From NCBI RefSeq assembly GCF_002754375.1, contig NZ_PEFF01000001.1, positions 2,748,501 to 2,812,500 on the forward strand: a DNA stretch of 64,000 nt, given 5' to 3'. The DNA comes from Variovorax sp. 54 (GTDB lineage: Bacteria > Pseudomonadota > Gammaproteobacteria > Burkholderiales > Burkholderiaceae_C). The notes beneath the pieces were generated by a model that made no database searches, was not told where the DNA came from, and worked only from the letters and a program-made list of their open reading frames with translations. Shown here in pieces: positions 62,464 through 64,000 of the stretch. A program made the translations under genes and the position numbers. Position 1 is the first letter of the stretch; the number at the start of each line of letters is the position of its first letter.

Positions 62464-63594
62464 ATGGCACTCCAACTGCGCTCTCTCGTCCGTTCCAACG
62501 GCGAACTCGAACTCTCGCTGCACGACGACCCGATGCCCGAACCGCAGGCCCACGAGGTGGTGATCCGCGTCGAGGCGGCGCCGATGAACCCGTCGGACCT
62601 GGGCCTGCTCTTCGGCGCCGCCGACATGAGCACCGCGGTGGCCTCCGGCACGGCCGATCGCCCCGTCGTCACGGCCATGGTGCCCGAGCGCGCACGCGCC
62701 TCGATGGCGGCGCGGCTCGACCAGTCGATGCCGGTGGGCAACGAAGGTGCGGGCGTGGTGGTCAAGGCCGGTTCGTCGCCGGCCGCGCAGGCATTGCTCG
62801 GAAAGACGGTGGCGGCCATCGGTGGTGCGATGTATTCGCAGTACCGCTGCCTCGCCGCTGCGCAGTGCCTGGAGCTGCCTGCGGATGCCACTCCTGCCGA
62901 TGGCGCCTCGTGTTTCGTCAACCCGCTCACCTCGCTGAGCATGGTCGAGACCATGCGGATGGAAGGCCACAAGGCGCTGGTGCACACGGCGGCCGCGTCC
63001 AACCTCGGCCAGATGCTCAACAAGATCTGCCAGAAGGACGGCATCGACCTCGTCAACATCGTGCGCAAGCCCGAGCAGGAAGCACTGCTGCGCGGCATCG
63101 GCGCGAAGTACGTCTGCAATGCGAGCTCGCCGGACTTCCTCGAACAACTGACCGACGCCCTGGTCGCCACCGGCGCCACGCTGGCCTTCGACGCCACGGG
63201 CGGCGGCAAGCTCGCCGGCCAGATCCTCGGCTGCATGGAAGCGGCGCTGAACCGTACCGCCAAGGAATACAGCCGCTACGGCTCGACCACGCACAAACAG
63301 GTCTACATCTACGGCGGCCTGGACCGCAGCCCCACCGAGTTCGTGCGCAACTTCGGCATGGCCTGGGGCATGGGCGGCTGGCTGCTGTTCCCGTTCCTGC
63401 AGAAGCTGGGCGATGAAGGCACGCAGCGGCTGCGTTCGCGCGTGGTGGCTGAGTTGAAGACGACGTTTGCGAGCCACTACACGCGGGAGGTGTCGCTGGT
63501 GGAGGCGCTGCAGCTGGATGCGATCGGGGTGTATGGGAAGCAGGCTACGGGGGAGAAGTTTCTGCTGAATCCGAACAAGGGCGTGGCGGCCTGA
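62464..63594 (+). CDS. Zinc-binding dehydrogenase family (MDR) protein
   Basis: Oxidoreductase of 376 residues. The N-terminal part has HEVVIRVEAAPMNPSDLGLL and MPVGNEGAGVVVKAG. The nucleotide-binding region is HKALVHTAAASNLGQMLNKI, where the usual GxGxxG is replaced, followed by GATLAFDATGGGKLAGQIL. Long members of this branch act on trans-2-enoyl or quinone substrates. The catalytic zinc ligands are not apparent. The start at 62464 gives MALQLRSLVRSNGELELSLH. It lies 89 bp after the phosphatase gene, probably with its own promoter. Confidence 0.85.
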   Translation: MALQLRSLVRSNGELELSLHDDPMPEPQAHEVVIRVEAAPMNPSDLGLLFGAADMSTAVASGTADRPVVTAMVPERARASMAARLDQSMPVGNEGAGVVVKAGSSPAAQALLGKTVAAIGGAMYSQYRCLAAAQCLELPADATPADGASCFVNPLTSLSMVETMRMEGHKALVHTAAASNLGQMLNKICQKDGIDLVNIVRKPEQEALLRGIGAKYVCNASSPDFLEQLTDALVATGATLAFDATGGGKLAGQILGCMEAALNRTAKEYSRYGSTTHKQVYIYGGLDRSPTEFVRNFGMAWGMGGWLLFPFLQKLGDEGTQRLRSRVVAELKTTFASHYTREVSLVEALQLDAIGVYGKQATGEKFLLNPNKGVAA

Positions 63595-63637
63595 TCGCTT
63601 GCCTGGGGTGAGCGGCTGTCGTGAGGTGATGGCCGCT

Positions 63638-63778
63638 GCCCTCACCCCAACCCTCTCCCCGAGGGGAGAGGGAGCAAGACCTCGGCGCCACTGAGCGCCC
63701 TCTTGCGTACCTCTCGCCGCTCTCGCTCTTGTCCCCGTCTTGTCCCCTCTCCCTCTGGGAGAGGGTTAGGGTGAGGGC
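63638..63778. repeat. REP-like inverted repeat pair
   Basis: GCCCTCACCCCAACCCTCTC (63638 onward, 22-bp arm to 63659) and its inverse ending GGGTTAGGGTGAGGGC (63757-63778) match with one difference and flank about 97 bp. The left arm continues into CTCTCCCC-G-AGGGGAGAG, so local and long-range hairpins compete. The same unit occurs at 30151-30186. It fills the gap between two convergent genes and may act as a terminator. Confidence 0.8.
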
Positions 63779-63808
63779 ATGTGCCGCCGATGAAGCGCGG
63801 CCTCCTCA

Positions 63809-64000
63809 CTAGACAACCAGCCGGTACCCCACAGCCGTCTCGGTCAGCAAGTGCTTCGGCTGCGCCGGGTCCGTCTCCAGCTTCTGCCGCAAATGCCCCA
63901 TGTAGATGCGCAGGTAGTGGCTCTGGTCCGTGTGCGACGGGCCCCACACTTCGCGCAACAGTTGCCGCTGCGTCAGCACGCGGCCGGCGTTGGCCACCAG
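63809..64000 (-). CDS. kdpE: Response regulator, KdpE-like, C-terminal fragment (cut by window end)
   Basis: Only the last 63 residues are present; the rest runs beyond position 64000. They form the end of an OmpR-type DNA-binding domain: ANAGRVLTQRQLLREVWGPS, HYLRIYMGHLRQKLETDPA and LLTETAVGYRLVV. The wording HYLRIYMGHLRQKLE and the GYRL end are typical of KdpE, the regulator of the high-affinity K+ pump. If so, kdpD and kdpFABC should lie just outside the window on this strand. Confidence 0.85.
   Translation of the reverse strand: MVANAGRVLTQRQLLREVWGPSHTDQSHYLRIYMGHLRQKLETDPAQPKHLLTETAVGYRLVV

Noticed and set aside
1..64000. tRNA, rRNA, integrase, transposase or attachment sites
   Set aside because: No cloverleaf-like gene, ribosomal RNA stretch or recognisable recombinase product was found by reading the sequence and translations; small structured RNAs could still be missed without a covariance search.

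Overview
The window is GC-rich, tightly packed bacterial chromosome with about 63 protein genes. I see no rRNA, tRNA, CRISPR array, integrase, transposase or phage gene. The gene set points to a betaproteobacterium of the Comamonadaceae, most likely Variovorax or a close relative. The clues are three orphan Bug-type (TctC-like) solute-binding proteins, four LysR regulators, a TRAP system, NodI/NodJ-type ABC export, a kbp/lysM gene, an OhrR-Ohr pair and the repeat types between genes. The taxonomic call is inference from gene content, not from a marker search.

Layout. 1-4.2 kb: the 3' part of a NylB-like serine hydrolase, type III pantothenate kinase (coaX), kbp, an AraC regulator divergent from a DUF4242 protein, and a rhodanese. 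4.4-8.2 kb: a DctP-DctQ-DctM TRAP importer for an organic acid. 8.2-10.4 kb: a reactive-sulfur module (two half-size YeeE/YedE proteins, a BigR/SqrR-like ArsR repressor, and a divergent metallo-beta-lactamase-fold enzyme) around an AT-rich control region. 10.4-16.3 kb: an exported PPDK-N-domain protein, a double zinc ribbon, glutathione reductase, ketopantoate reductase and a LysR. 16.4-22.2 kb: a four-gene ABC importer running into a LOG-like nucleotide hydrolase and AMP nucleosidase. 22.4-27 kb: a Bug protein, an ArsR regulator divergent from a cytochrome P450 over a perfect 26-bp palindrome, and a flavin-split-barrel/GST pair. 27-31.8 kb: a LysR, nodI-nodJ, an 0.74-kb inverted repeat, and ohrR-ohr. 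31.9-39.4 kb: a DUF2855 protein, SrkA kinase, and a LysR divergent from an acyl-CoA dehydrogenase, Bug, hotdog thioesterase and CoA-transferase operon.

39.4-50.7 kb is the most interesting block. On the minus strand htpG is followed by a small lipoprotein gene, a SWIM zinc-finger protein, a DUF5691 protein, a YehL-subfamily MoxR AAA+ ATPase, a DUF5682 (YehM-like) protein, a VWA (YehP-like) protein and a Bug protein. Most junctions are 4-bp stop/start overlaps. The five central genes resemble the uncharacterised yehL-yehM-yehP-yehQ genes of E. coli with DUF5691 added. This looks like one ATP-driven MIDAS/chaperone machine of unknown purpose, and it is the best candidate for an undescribed system here.

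50.9-64 kb: a DUF3761 protein, an orphan iron/spermidine-type binding protein, a LysR divergent from a quinone-oxidoreductase-like dehydrogenase, aqpZ, a small secreted repeat protein, an OmpR-type two-component pair, a winged-helix protein, an RluF-like pseudouridine synthase, a three-gene unit (diacylglycerol-type glycosyltransferase, membrane protein, dual-specificity phosphatase), an MDR dehydrogenase, a REP-like repeat pair, and the C-terminus of a KdpE-type regulator cut by the window end.
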